From: Desulfovibrionaceae bacterium | Lineage (GTDB): Bacteria; Desulfobacterota; Desulfovibrionia; Desulfovibrionales; Desulfovibrionaceae | Assembly: GCA_029008115.1 (NCBI GenBank) | Contig: JAQXJC010000020.1 | Span: 20,778-84,777 of the forward strand | Length of the DNA: 64,000 nucleotides | Direction: 5' to 3' | Part shown: positions 28,214 to 37,441 of the stretch, piece by piece | Layout of the letters: each line of letters begins with the position of its first letter | How positions within the stretch are numbered: position 1 is the stretch's first letter | The notes under the pieces: model-generated | Database searches by the model: none | What the model was told of the DNA's origin: nothing | What the model saw: only the letters and a program-made list of their open reading frames with translations | Program-made: the position numbers and the translations under genes

Positions 28214-30049
28214 CTATTCCTCGATATCCGCGCTGTTGTGCGCTTCGTCGCGCAGCGCCTTGGCCCGCTGGAGCAGCTGTTCCAGCTGGATGTCCGCGCC
28301 GATGACGCCCACGATGTTGTCCTGCCCGTCCGTGACCGCGCAGGAAACGGTGATGATCAGCTTCCCCGTAAACTGGGACTGGTAGACATCCATGATGTGC
28401 AGGTCGCCGGAGTGCATGGGTTCCCTGAACCATTCGCGCTGGGAGAAGTCGTAGCCCAGCGGCAGGGCCTCGTAGCGCTCCCTGTAGGCCGGATCGGTAA
28501 TGGCGGAGCAGGCCAGCTTGCCTTCGGTGTCCGTGAGATAGATGTACTGGATGAAGGGATAGTCCCGCACAAACTGATCGAGGCAGGGACAGGCTGTGGA
28601 GCCGCCGGCCAGCACGCGGGGGTCCTTCACCAGCGTGACGATGAGATAGGCTGCCAGCTCGCCGGCCAGGTTCTTCATGCGGTCGAAGTCCGTCACGAAG
28701 AGCTCCGGCATGTAGCGCTGCACCAGAGCGGACATTTCATCATGCGAGAACGAGGTCGTGCGCCCTGTTTCCTCGTAGATGGCCATGATGCGGTCGTATA
28801 TCTGCCCCACGGAGGGATGCTTCTTGGAGATGCGCTTTTCTTCGGGCAGGTTGAAGGTATTGTTGATCCAGTAGGCCACGCCGGCCCGGCCGGACTTGTC
28901 GGTAATGATGATGGGGACGGGGCGTCCGAGCAGGTTCTTGGTATCGAAGATATTGTAGATTTCTTCGTTCTTGGCCAGACCGTCCACGTGCACGCCGGCG
29001 CTGGTGGCGTTGAAGTCGCGGCCCACGAAGGGATAGTTGTGCGGGATGCTGTAATCCAGCTCCTTCTGGAAGTATTCGGCGATTTCATTGATGACGGTGG
29101 TGTCCGCCGCGAGATCGTCGCCCGTGAGGGAAATATACTCCACGGCCAGGGCCTCCAGCGGGGTGTTGCCCGTGCGCTCGCCAAAGCCCAGCAGCGTGCC
29201 GTTGACCGCGCCGCAGCCATTGAGCCAGGCCGTGACGCCATTGACCAGAACCTTGTGGAAGTCGTTGTGGCCGTGCCATTCCAGCTGGGCCGGAGGTACC
29301 TCGGCTTCATCCACGAAAGCGCGCACCACGCGCTGTACGGAGCGGGGCAGGGCCGCGCCCGCATAGGGCACACCGTAGCCCATGGTATCGCAGAGACGTA
29401 TCTTCACCGGCATGCCGCTTTCCTGCGAAAGACGCATGAGCTCCTGCGCCAGCGGCAGGCAGAAGCCATAGATGTCGGCGCGGGTCACATCCTCGAAGTG
29501 GCAGCGGGGGACAATGCCCCATTCCAGAGCCTGCCGGGCCATGTCCAGATACATCTGCATGGCCTCGGCGCGGGTTTTGCCCAGTTTCAGAAAGATATGG
29601 TAGTCCGACACGCTGGTGAGCATGCCCACTTCCTTGAATTCCATATCGCGGGCCAGCTGGAGGTCATTCTTATTGGCGCGAATCCATGCGGTGATCTGCG
29701 GAAAGCGGTAGCCCTTGGCGCGGCAGACTTCGATGGCCTTGCGATCCTTGGGGGAATAGATGAAGAATTCCGAGGCACTGATCAGGCCGGATTTGCCGCC
29801 GAGGCGGTAAAGCAGGTCGAAAATTTTGGAAATCTGCTTTACGCTGTAGGGCGGGCGGGCCTGCTGGCCGTCGCGGAAGGTGGTGTCCGTGATGCGCATG
29901 ACTTCAGCCGGGCGGGGCGCCAGCAGCACATCGTCAAACGTCGTGCGGCAGACTGACGTATAGGGAAACAGCTCGCGGTAGAGCTGTGGCTTGTCAGGGT
30001 TTTCCAGCGGGAGCCGGGGAGAGGGGATTTTGTTATGCAGCAGGGCCAT
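28214..30049 (-). CDS. (Re)-citrate synthase candidate with C-terminal Cache-like domain
   Basis: 611 aa. Residues about 50-330 form an HMGL-like TIM barrel of the isopropylmalate/homocitrate synthase type: DTTFRDGQQARPP (55-67) and the metal ligands in LEWHGHNDFHK (256-266). NGTLLGFGERTGNTPLEAL follows. Such proteins in Clostridium kluyveri and Desulfovibrio are known (Re)-citrate synthases, and the flanking icd and acn genes support this over homocitrate or isopropylmalate synthase. Residues about 470-595 are an extra domain: FIQYIYLTDTEGKLACSAI, YDFSQREWFREPMHSGDLH and IVGVIGADIQLEQL match a Cache/PDC sensor fold, yet no signal peptide or membrane segment exists, so it should lie in the cytoplasm. 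Confidence 0.85.
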   Translation of the reverse strand: MALLHNKIPSPRLPLENPDKPQLYRELFPYTSVCRTTFDDVLLAPRPAEVMRITDTTFRDGQQARPPYSVKQISKIFDLLYRLGGKSGLISASEFFIYSPKDRKAIEVCRAKGYRFPQITAWIRANKNDLQLARDMEFKEVGMLTSVSDYHIFLKLGKTRAEAMQMYLDMARQALEWGIVPRCHFEDVTRADIYGFCLPLAQELMRLSQESGMPVKIRLCDTMGYGVPYAGAALPRSVQRVVRAFVDEAEVPPAQLEWHGHNDFHKVLVNGVTAWLNGCGAVNGTLLGFGERTGNTPLEALAVEYISLTGDDLAADTTVINEIAEYFQKELDYSIPHNYPFVGRDFNATSAGVHVDGLAKNEEIYNIFDTKNLLGRPVPIIITDKSGRAGVAYWINNTFNLPEEKRISKKHPSVGQIYDRIMAIYEETGRTTSFSHDEMSALVQRYMPELFVTDFDRMKNLAGELAAYLIVTLVKDPRVLAGGSTACPCLDQFVRDYPFIQYIYLTDTEGKLACSAITDPAYRERYEALPLGYDFSQREWFREPMHSGDLHIMDVYQSQFTGKLIITVSCAVTDGQDNIVGVIGADIQLEQLLQRAKALRDEAHNSADIEE

Positions 30050-30265
30050 GACAGACTCCGGGTAAAATGAAGGGTATTCGGGCAGTATAGCCCGCAATGA
30101 GCCGGCAGTCCAGAGGTTGCTCGCCGGCCGGGCACGGAGCTTTCTCTTGCCATGCCTTTTGAAATTGCGGATACTGCTTCTCCCGGCGCGGCTGTGCGCC
30201 GGCGTATTTTTCTGTCCGGCGGGCGTCCTGCTGCGCAGGCATGCCGGAGCATGCAAGGAGGCATG

Positions 30266-32347
30266 ATGGCGGATTTGGTGCGATATCCCGGTGCGGGCTG
30301 CGTGGTGGAATACATGGAAGGAAATGCGCCGCAGATTGCGCTGGTCATGGAGGAGCAGGCCGGGCGTCTGCGCCTGCTGCTGCCCAACAGGCGGGAAACG
30401 CGCCTGAACGCCGGGCGTCTGCTGCCCTGGGCGGGGCCGTCCTGTGGCAGCGGCATGAGCCGCGATGCCGCCATCAGAATGCTGGAGGAGCACCGCCGGC
30501 GGCGCGAGGAGCGCGCTGCCGCCATTGATGTGCTGGCATTGTGGGAAATGGCGCAGGGAGAGCTGGAGCGCGCCGGAGCCGACTGGTTTGCCGAGCTTAT
30601 GGAGGATGCCCCGGATGCGGATGCCGTGGCCGCCTACGGCCGCGCGCTGCTGGCCTGCAAAAGCCACTTCAAGTTCCAGCCGCCGGAATTTGAAATATAT
30701 TCCGCCGAAACGGTGGAAAAGCGTCTGGCGGAACAGCAGGCGGCCCGCGAGCGCGAGGCCCTGATCATGGGCGGCGCGGAATTTTTCCGCGTGCTGTGGG
30801 AAGTGCACAGCCGCAAGCGCACCCTGCCGCTGGAAGGGGCGCCGGAATGGCCCGCTCCGGAGATTCAGGAGCGCTTGAAGGGCCTGATCATGGGACGCAT
30901 TGCCGATCCCGAGACGCAGGTGGACGATGTGCTGTGGCGCACGCTCACCCGCTCCCTGCCCGATGTGCAGCATCTTGCCCTGCATCTGGCCGAGGCGTGG
31001 GGGCTGGTGCCGCCGCATTACAATTTCTGGCTGGATCGCGCGGACTACGCGCGCGGTGACAGCTGGTGGGAATCGTGCGCTGCGGATGTGGAGGCGGTGA
31101 TGGCGCGTGTGGATGCCCTGAAGGCGGACTGTGCCACGCCCTTCCTCAGCATAGACAGTTCCACCACGCGGGACGTGGACGACGCCTTTTTTCTTGAAGA
31201 GCGGCCTGAAGGCGGCTGGCGCGTGACAGTGGCGCTGGCCTGTCCCCCGGCCTGCTGGGAATTCGGTTCCGCGCTGGACAGGCTCGTTGCGCGGCGCGGC
31301 ACCAGCATCTATCTCCCGGAGGGAACGCTGCACATGATGCCCGAGGTGCTGGGCACGGACGCGCTTTCCCTGCTGGCCGGCAGGGTTCGTCCCTCGCTGT
31401 GCGTGACCTGCGATGTCGATGCGGATGGGGCCGTGCTTTCCTGCGCGCCTTCGCTGCGCGTGGTCAGTCTGGCCGCCAATCTGTGCTACACGGACTGCGA
31501 GGCCGTGCTGGAAGGGACTGCGGACAATGCCGCCAGCCCCTATGCCGGGCAGATACGCATGGGCCACGCGCTTGCGGAAGCCCGGCGGCAGGCGCGCATT
31601 GCGGCAGGCGCCGTGATTATGGAGCGTCCCGATCCGCATCTGGCGCTGGAGGGAGAGGGCGCGGACGTGCGCGTGCTTTTGGAGGAAGACAGGCCCGCCG
31701 CCCGTGCGCAGGACCTGGTGGCCGAGATGATGATCCTGGCCAGCGCCGCCATTGCGGACTGGGCCGTGGAGCGTGACATTCCCATGCTGTTCCGCACGCA
31801 GGATGTGGCCCTGCCCAGGGAATACGCCGGCGTCTGGAAGGAACCCCACGAAATGGCGCGCATCATGCGCGCGCTGGTTCCCTCCAGTCTGGACGTGCTG
31901 CCGCGCCGCCACGCCGCGCTGGCCGTGAACCGCTATGCGCCTGTGACATCCCCCCTGCGCCGGTATCCGGATTTGATCAATGCCGCGCAAATCGTCTCCT
32001 TTCTGCACGGCGGCACGCCCCGGCTGGATGCTGATGCCATGAGCAGTTTGCTCATGTCGCTGAATATCCGGCTGGATGCCGCCGGACAGGTGCAGCGTTT
32101 CCGTCCCCGCTACTGGAAGCTGCTCTATTTTCGCCAGCAGGGCGACAAGATGTGGTGGGATGCCGTCATCACGGAGGAAAACGACATGTGGGCCACGGTT
32201 TCCCTGCCGCGCGAGCAGCTGTTTGTGCGTGGCAGGCGTCACATTTTTGGGGAGCGGGCCTGCCCCGGGCAGGCTGTGCAGGTGCGGATTGGCAAGGCCA
32301 ACCCGCTGTACAACGAAGTGCAGCTTCTGGAAGTGCGGGAGGCCTAA
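30266..32347 (+). CDS. RNase II/RNase R-like (RNB domain) ribonuclease
   Basis: 693 aa. The central RNB domain has FLSIDSSTTRDVDDAFFLEE, whose aspartates match the catalytic metal site, and VNRYAPVTSPLRRYPDLINAAQI, the conserved arginine-rich 3' part. The N-terminal 250 residues differ from the usual two cold-shock domains of E. coli RNase II; they look more helical (MLEEHRRRREERAAAIDVL). A short C-terminal S1-like strand region closes the protein. The ATG at 30266 has AAGGAG 5 nt upstream; an adjacent ATG three bases earlier is too close. Single gene, divergent from the citrate synthase. Confidence 0.85.
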   Translation: MADLVRYPGAGCVVEYMEGNAPQIALVMEEQAGRLRLLLPNRRETRLNAGRLLPWAGPSCGSGMSRDAAIRMLEEHRRRREERAAAIDVLALWEMAQGELERAGADWFAELMEDAPDADAVAAYGRALLACKSHFKFQPPEFEIYSAETVEKRLAEQQAAREREALIMGGAEFFRVLWEVHSRKRTLPLEGAPEWPAPEIQERLKGLIMGRIADPETQVDDVLWRTLTRSLPDVQHLALHLAEAWGLVPPHYNFWLDRADYARGDSWWESCAADVEAVMARVDALKADCATPFLSIDSSTTRDVDDAFFLEERPEGGWRVTVALACPPACWEFGSALDRLVARRGTSIYLPEGTLHMMPEVLGTDALSLLAGRVRPSLCVTCDVDADGAVLSCAPSLRVVSLAANLCYTDCEAVLEGTADNAASPYAGQIRMGHALAEARRQARIAAGAVIMERPDPHLALEGEGADVRVLLEEDRPAARAQDLVAEMMILASAAIADWAVERDIPMLFRTQDVALPREYAGVWKEPHEMARIMRALVPSSLDVLPRRHAALAVNRYAPVTSPLRRYPDLINAAQIVSFLHGGTPRLDADAMSSLLMSLNIRLDAAGQVQRFRPRYWKLLYFRQQGDKMWWDAVITEENDMWATVSLPREQLFVRGRRHIFGERACPGQAVQVRIGKANPLYNEVQLLEVREA

Positions 32348-32385
32348 CGCTCCTGCCCCGGCAATGCGGATATTCCCGCAATGAA

Positions 32386-32410
32386 AAAGCCCCGGCCATG
32401 CCGGGGCTTT
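32386..32410. terminator. Bidirectional terminator between rnb and dsrP
   Basis: Perfect 11-bp inverted repeat AAAGCCCCGGC/GCCGGGGCTTT with a 3-nt loop, flanked by A5 on the left and a T-rich stretch on the right, so it can end both converging transcripts. Confidence 0.85.
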
Positions 32411-32440
32411 CATTTTCAGCGGAAGCTGACGGTATTCGGG

Positions 32441-33610
32441 CTAGTCGCCGAAATGCCCGCTTTCCTTCTTCACATCGAGGGCGATCTTCCAGAGCAGGGA
32501 GAGCACCAGCGCGCCGATGGCATAGACGCCGAGGGCCACGACGACTTCAGCGCAGGTGGGCGCATAGGGCGTCACGGCTTCATACATGTTCGGCGTGAAG
32601 CCACCGATGAGCAGGCCGAGGCCCTTGTCGATCCAGCTGGCGAGCACCAGCATGCCGAGGGCGTAGGGCAGGAGCTTCATGTTGTCGCGCAGGCTGGGCG
32701 GAATGAGCATGGCCAGCGAGGCGAAGGCCATGATCACGGCGGCCCACATCCAGTAGGTCACCCATGCCACGTGGCCGTCATGCCCGGAGAACAGGAAGAC
32801 CAGGGGTTCCATGTGGCCGGGGATGTTGCTGTAGAAGGCGGTGAAGAGTTCCAGGCAGTAGAAGAACACGTTGATGCACATGGCATACGTGATGATCTTC
32901 GTCAGGGTCTTGACCGCATCTTCACCGGGATTGAAGCCGGTGAGGCGCTTCAGCAGGAAGACCAGCAGCAGCAGGATGGCGGGACCGGAGCAGAACGCCG
33001 AGGACAGGAAGCGGGCGGCCATGATAGCGGTCAGCCAGTAGTGGCGGCCCGGAACGCCGGCGTACAGGAAGGCGGTCACGGTGTGGATGGAGAAGGCCCA
33101 GATGACGGACAGGTACACGAAGAACTTGATCCACTTGGGCGGCTCCACGCCCAGGCGCTCGGCTTCCAGCGTGACCCAGCCGATGAGGGCATTGAGGCAC
33201 AGGTAGCCGATGAGCACGATCATGTCATAGAACATGACGGAGTTGGGCGTGGGGTGCAGCAGCACGTTGGCCATGCGCTGGGGCTGGCCAAGGTCCACGA
33301 CGATGAACAGGGCGCACATGATCACGGCGGAGATTGCCATGAATTCGCCGAAGATGATCATGCGCTTGAACTTCTTGTAGTGATGGAAGTAGGCCGGCAG
33401 CACCAGCATGACGGCCGAGGCCGCCACACCCACAAAGTAGGTGAACTGCGAGATGTACAGGCCCCAGGAGACGTCGCGGTTCATGCCCGTGATGCCCAGT
33501 CCCTGCTGGAGCTGCTGCCAGTAGACGCAGAGACAGCCGAGGATGACCACGCACAGGAAGGCGAGCCACATGTAGTAGCGTTTGGAGCCGGTCAGAAGTC
33601 TTTCTACCAT
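32441..33610 (-). CDS. dsrP: DsrP, NrfD-like membrane subunit
   Basis: 389 aa with about ten hydrophobic membrane segments, NrfD/PsrC type. It is thought to exchange electrons with menaquinone on the periplasmic side of the DsrMKJOP complex. Seen are a short cytoplasmic start (MVERLLTGSKRYYMW), segments such as ISQFTYFVGVAASAVMLVLPAYF and a characteristic VDLGQPQRMANVLLHPTPNS loop. Last gene of the operon, 12 bases after dsrO. Confidence 0.95.
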   Translation of the reverse strand: MVERLLTGSKRYYMWLAFLCVVILGCLCVYWQQLQQGLGITGMNRDVSWGLYISQFTYFVGVAASAVMLVLPAYFHHYKKFKRMIIFGEFMAISAVIMCALFIVVDLGQPQRMANVLLHPTPNSVMFYDMIVLIGYLCLNALIGWVTLEAERLGVEPPKWIKFFVYLSVIWAFSIHTVTAFLYAGVPGRHYWLTAIMAARFLSSAFCSGPAILLLLVFLLKRLTGFNPGEDAVKTLTKIITYAMCINVFFYCLELFTAFYSNIPGHMEPLVFLFSGHDGHVAWVTYWMWAAVIMAFASLAMLIPPSLRDNMKLLPYALGMLVLASWIDKGLGLLIGGFTPNMYEAVTPYAPTCAEVVVALGVYAIGALVLSLLWKIALDVKKESGHFGD

Positions 33611-33622
33611 GGCGTGTTCTCC

Positions 33623-34390
33623 CTAGATGAGGTAGTAGACGCCGGGTTGCGTGCCCAGCGAAGGCTTGCGGCGGATGCTGAAGTTTTCGGCCAGAGCCTT
33701 GCGCACCACGGAGTTCGGGTCTTCAAGGTCGCCGAAGAGCACGGCGCCGTTGGAGGCTTCCACGCAGGCGGGCAGCTGGCCCTTGGCCAGACGCTCGGCA
33801 CAGAAGGTGCACTTTTCCACAACGCCGATCATGCGCGTGGGATAGGCGGGATTCGGCACGGGATCGGCCAGATGCTTGCGCGGGTCGACGAAGTTGAAGG
33901 AACGCGCGCCGTAGGGGCAGCCGGCCATGCAGAAGCGGCAGCCGATGCAGCGGTGGTAGTCCATGGCCACGATGCCGTCGGCCATCTTGTAGGTGGCCTG
34001 CGTGGGGCACACGCGCACGCACGGAGGATTGGTGCAGTGGTTGCACAGCAGGGGGAACATGCCCTTCTTGAATTTTTCGGGCAGCTGGGCGTTCATGTCG
34101 TCGGTGAAGACGCGGTCATATTTGTCCAGCCACATCCACTTGATATTCTGGTTGCCGGGCACGTCGGGCACGTTGTGCGCCTTGTGGCAGGCTTCGATGA
34201 GGGGCTTGTAGTCCTCGGCGCTGGTGAACTTGCGCGTATCGATGACCATGGCCCAGCGCTTGGCCTTCAGGCCCTGCGCGTTGGGCTCGTAGGAGCCTGC
34301 CTGGGCCTGGGCGACTCCGGCCAGGCCGGCGCTCAGGGCGCAGGCGGAGATGCCCGCGACTTTCAGGAAGTGTCTTCTGCTGTTGTTCAT
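33623..34390 (-). CDS. dsrO: DsrO, periplasmic ferredoxin-like iron-sulfur subunit
   Basis: 255 aa. A Tat signal begins MNNSRRHFLKVAGISACALS, with the twin arginine followed by H-F-L-K. The mature protein carries 4Fe-4S cysteine runs CNHCTNPPCVRVCP, CIGCRFCMAGCPYG and CTFCAERLAKGQLPAC. It connects DsrJ hemes with DsrP. Its ATG overlaps the dsrJ stop by one base (TAATG). Confidence 0.95.
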   Translation of the reverse strand: MNNSRRHFLKVAGISACALSAGLAGVAQAQAGSYEPNAQGLKAKRWAMVIDTRKFTSAEDYKPLIEACHKAHNVPDVPGNQNIKWMWLDKYDRVFTDDMNAQLPEKFKKGMFPLLCNHCTNPPCVRVCPTQATYKMADGIVAMDYHRCIGCRFCMAGCPYGARSFNFVDPRKHLADPVPNPAYPTRMIGVVEKCTFCAERLAKGQLPACVEASNGAVLFGDLEDPNSVVRKALAENFSIRRKPSLGTQPGVYYLI

Positions 34391-34770
34391 TACTTCTTCC
34401 CCTTGGGCTCAATATGGCAAGTCCAGCAGTAGGGATACACGCTGTTGGTGATGTGACACTTGTCGCAGAATTCTGCGGGCTGGTTGTGGCACTTCAGGCA
34501 GGTGTTCTGGAGGCTGATCTCCCATTTCTTGCCATTGGAAGCGACGTAGGTGCGGTTTTCGTTGCGCAGAGCCTGGTCGCGCCATTCGTTGAGCAGCTGC
34601 ATGTGCTCGGCACGCATGAATGCCGCGGGCTCGATGCACTCCTTCTCGCCCTGGGGCAGGACGAGCTCGGGCCGCTGGTAGCTGCCGCTGAGCATGCCGG
34701 CCCAGAAGGGCGTGGAGAACAGCGCCACGAAGACGATGATCCCGGCGATCACATACTTGGCGTTATACAT
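34390..34770 (-). CDS. dsrJ: DsrJ, tri-heme cytochrome c subunit
   Basis: 126 aa with an uncleaved N-terminal membrane anchor (YVIAGIIVFVALFSTPFWAG) and three CXXCH heme motifs: CLKCH, CDKCH and CWTCH, all in the last 40 residues. Heme attachment occurs in the periplasm. Its role in electron flow through DsrMKJOP is still debated in the literature. It overlaps both dsrK and dsrO by one base. Confidence 0.96.
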   Translation of the reverse strand: MYNAKYVIAGIIVFVALFSTPFWAGMLSGSYQRPELVLPQGEKECIEPAAFMRAEHMQLLNEWRDQALRNENRTYVASNGKKWEISLQNTCLKCHNQPAEFCDKCHITNSVYPYCWTCHIEPKGKK

Positions 34771-36383
34771 TATTCATCCTCCTGCACGCCGGGCAGGTCT
34801 TCCTGCCGCAGGTCCATGGTGCGCTTGCATTCGCCCTTCATGACAAGGGCGTTCGCGACAAGTTCATGCACGCCGCTCACGGTGACGCCCGGAGCCCAGT
34901 AGTTGGCCAGCGGGGGCAGGGTGGCGCGGTCGATGGCGCAGACACAGGCCATGTGGTTGACGCCGTACTTTTCCTGCACGTAGCGCAGGGCATTGCCGCG
35001 GGGCATGCCGGAGCGCATGCGCAGCTCCATGATTTCCTCGGTGTTCAGGCCGGAGCCGGCGCCACAGCAGAAGGTCTGCTCGCGGATGGTCTGCTCGGGC
35101 ATTTCCACGAAGTTGTTGCACACGGCCTTCAGGATGGCGCGCGGCTCTTCCAGCAGGCCCATGGCACGGGCGGGGTTGCAGGAATCGTGGAAGGTGGTGA
35201 TGATGTGGTCGTTACGGCTGGGATCAAGATTCAGCTTGTTATGCTTGATAAGGTCGGCCGTGAACTCCGTGATGTGCACCATCTTGGTGGACAGGGCGTT
35301 CTTGAACACCGTGCCCGTGATGGGGGAGACGGGCGTGCCCATGGTCTCCGGCGCGGGGCCGTTGTAGGTGTCCATGTACTGGTTGATCACGCGCCACATG
35401 TGGCCGCATTCGCCGCCCAGAATCCACTTGGCGCCGAGGCGGCGTGCTTCGGCGTACATCTTGGCGTTCAGCTTCTTCGCCATGTTGAAGGTGGTGAAGG
35501 AGCCGAAGTTCCCACCTTCGGAAGCGTAGGTGGAGAAGGTGTAGTCTAGGTCCAGCTCGTGGAACAGCATCAGATAGCCCATGAAGGTATAGATGCCGGG
35601 GTCCGCGAACACGTCGCCGGAGGGGGTGATGAACAGAATTTCGTGGCCCTTCTCGTTGAAGGGGGTCTTGGGACGGATGCCGGTGATGGTTTCGCAGTCA
35701 TCGGCCAGCATTTCCACGATTTCCACGAAGGAATGGGGCTGGATGCCGAGGTGGTTGCCCGTTACGTTGCAGTTCTTCACAGGGTCCATGATCCAGTGGA
35801 TGCCCAGGCCCACTTCGTGCAGCAGTTCACGCACGATGGCCGTGATCTCGGCGGTGTCGATGCCGTAGGGGCAGAACAGGGAGCAGCGGCGGCATTCGGT
35901 GCACTGGTAGGCGTAGTAGAAGAGTTCCTTCACCACTTCCTTGTCCCAGCTGCGGGCGCCGGCGCGCTTGCCGAGGATCTTGCCCAGCTTGGTGTAGTCG
36001 CGGCGGTACAGGGAGCGCAGCAGCTCGGCACGCAGCACGGGCATGTTCTTGGGGTCGTTGGTGCCCAGGAAGAAGTGGCACTTGTCGGCGCAGGCGCCGC
36101 AGCGCACACAGATGTCCATGAACAGCTTGAGGGAGCGGTGCTTCTGCAGGCGTTCCTCAAAGGCGTCACAGAGGATCTGTTCCCAGTTTTCGGGCAGGTT
36201 CCAGTCTTCGGCCGCCGGATCCCAATCGTGGGGATTGGGCATGTGCAGCAGCTCCATGGTTTCCTTCTTGGCCGGATAGCAGAAGCTGCCCGGCGCAAAC
36301 TGGGGCTTGATGTCCAGCCAGGGTTCCGAGGGAAACTCGGGACGGCTGGCGATGAGTTCTTGTGGCGTAGGTAATTTAGCCAT
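34770..36383 (-). CDS. dsrK: DsrK, HdrD-like iron-sulfur subunit
   Basis: 537 aa cytoplasmic subunit related to the catalytic HdrD subunit of heterodisulfide reductase. Two 4Fe-4S motifs are CVRCGACADKC (about residue 92) and CTECRRCSLFCP (about 160). The CCG-type segments TTFHDSCNPAR and QTFCCGAGSGLN hold the non-cubane cluster ligands. In current models it acts on the DsrC trisulfide. Start MAKLPTPQELIAS; 12 bases after dsrM. Confidence 0.96.
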   Translation of the reverse strand: MAKLPTPQELIASRPEFPSEPWLDIKPQFAPGSFCYPAKKETMELLHMPNPHDWDPAAEDWNLPENWEQILCDAFEERLQKHRSLKLFMDICVRCGACADKCHFFLGTNDPKNMPVLRAELLRSLYRRDYTKLGKILGKRAGARSWDKEVVKELFYYAYQCTECRRCSLFCPYGIDTAEITAIVRELLHEVGLGIHWIMDPVKNCNVTGNHLGIQPHSFVEIVEMLADDCETITGIRPKTPFNEKGHEILFITPSGDVFADPGIYTFMGYLMLFHELDLDYTFSTYASEGGNFGSFTTFNMAKKLNAKMYAEARRLGAKWILGGECGHMWRVINQYMDTYNGPAPETMGTPVSPITGTVFKNALSTKMVHITEFTADLIKHNKLNLDPSRNDHIITTFHDSCNPARAMGLLEEPRAILKAVCNNFVEMPEQTIREQTFCCGAGSGLNTEEIMELRMRSGMPRGNALRYVQEKYGVNHMACVCAIDRATLPPLANYWAPGVTVSGVHELVANALVMKGECKRTMDLRQEDLPGVQEDE

Positions 36384-36395
36384 GATGTCAGCTCC

Positions 36396-37418
36396 TTACT
36401 CGGCGGCCTTGGAAGAGGGCTGCTTTTCCAGCGGCAGGCCGGCTTCGGCCATGGCATCGCGGTAAACGTCCTCATATTCGGCATAGGTGAAGTACTGCTT
36501 GGGCGGGTTCCATGGGTTCACGTGGCGCACTTCGCGGGTGTTGGTGGGAAGGTTGCGCGTGGGGCTGAAGAACACGCCAGGCATGTGCATGAGCTTGGAG
36601 AAGGGGAAGTACAGCAGCAGCACGCTGACAAAGGCCAGATGCATGAAGAAGAGCGGGCTGATGCCGTCGGGGGCCACGGGCGAGAAGTGCACCAGACCCA
36701 TGATGAAGACCTTGACCTGGGCGATGTCGGTCTTATCGAAGTAGCGCATGCAGATACCGCTCAGAACGACGCCCAGGATGAGGAACAGGGGGAAGTAGTC
36801 GTTCATCAGGGAGATGTAACGCAGACGCTGGTTGAACAGACGACGGGCCAGCAGGAAGAGCACGGCCACCAGCAGCAGGCCACCGGTCCAGAAGAAGCGG
36901 GGGGCGCCGATCTGCATGATGCCGTCGATGCTTTCCATGAAGGTCAGCCAGCCGGGCACCGGATCCATGAAGAAACGGAAGTGGCGGATGAAGACCAGCA
37001 GGAAGCAGTAATGGAACAGCAGGGCGAAGAACCACAACCACTTGGAGGAGTAGTAGATGGTGCGGGGGCCCTTGGTCACAGGGTCGAATTCACGCACGTC
37101 GGCCGCGGTGTTGCGGAACAGCGAACGGAAGAAGCAGACTTCCAGGAACATGCGGACGACCACACCGAACTTGGTGTTGGGGCAGTCCCACTTTTCATGT
37201 TTGATGAAGTCCAGCGACTTTTCCTGACCCCCGGTCGTGGGGATGCTGAAAGGCACGGGCGATTTGGCCCAGTAAACCATGCGCCAGATGACGCCCAGGA
37301 AGAAGGTGACTACCGCCACATAGGGCAAAACCACGCCGAACAGGTACGACAGACCAATGGCCGAACCTGCCCAGGCAATGGCCCCGATGAGCGCCACCAC
37401 CAGCAATGATGCGAACAT
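36396..37418 (-). CDS. dsrM: DsrM, NarI-like cytochrome b subunit
   Basis: 340 aa with about five or six transmembrane helices (FASLLVVALIGAIAWAGSA, LWFFALLFHYCFLLVFIRHF, LLLVAVLFLLARRLF, FPLFLILGVVLSGICMRYF, LFFMHLAFVSVLLLYFPF). Histidines in FHYCFLLVFIRHFRF and MGLVHFSP, LMHMPG are candidate heme b ligands, as in nitrate reductase NarI. It oxidises menaquinol and hands electrons to DsrK. First structural gene of the complex, 23 bases behind the RsbRD-N-like gene. Confidence 0.95.
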   Translation of the reverse strand: MFASLLVVALIGAIAWAGSAIGLSYLFGVVLPYVAVVTFFLGVIWRMVYWAKSPVPFSIPTTGGQEKSLDFIKHEKWDCPNTKFGVVVRMFLEVCFFRSLFRNTAADVREFDPVTKGPRTIYYSSKWLWFFALLFHYCFLLVFIRHFRFFMDPVPGWLTFMESIDGIMQIGAPRFFWTGGLLLVAVLFLLARRLFNQRLRYISLMNDYFPLFLILGVVLSGICMRYFDKTDIAQVKVFIMGLVHFSPVAPDGISPLFFMHLAFVSVLLLYFPFSKLMHMPGVFFSPTRNLPTNTREVRHVNPWNPPKQYFTYAEYEDVYRDAMAEAGLPLEKQPSSKAAE

Positions 37419-37441
37419 TCCCTACCTCGCTTCGAAGAGTG

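Noticed and set aside
30050..32413. A long N-terminal extension of the citrate synthase frame across the RNase gene
   Set aside because: The extension is antisense to a well-supported RNB ribonuclease and shows no homology; the enzyme starts at MALLHNK.
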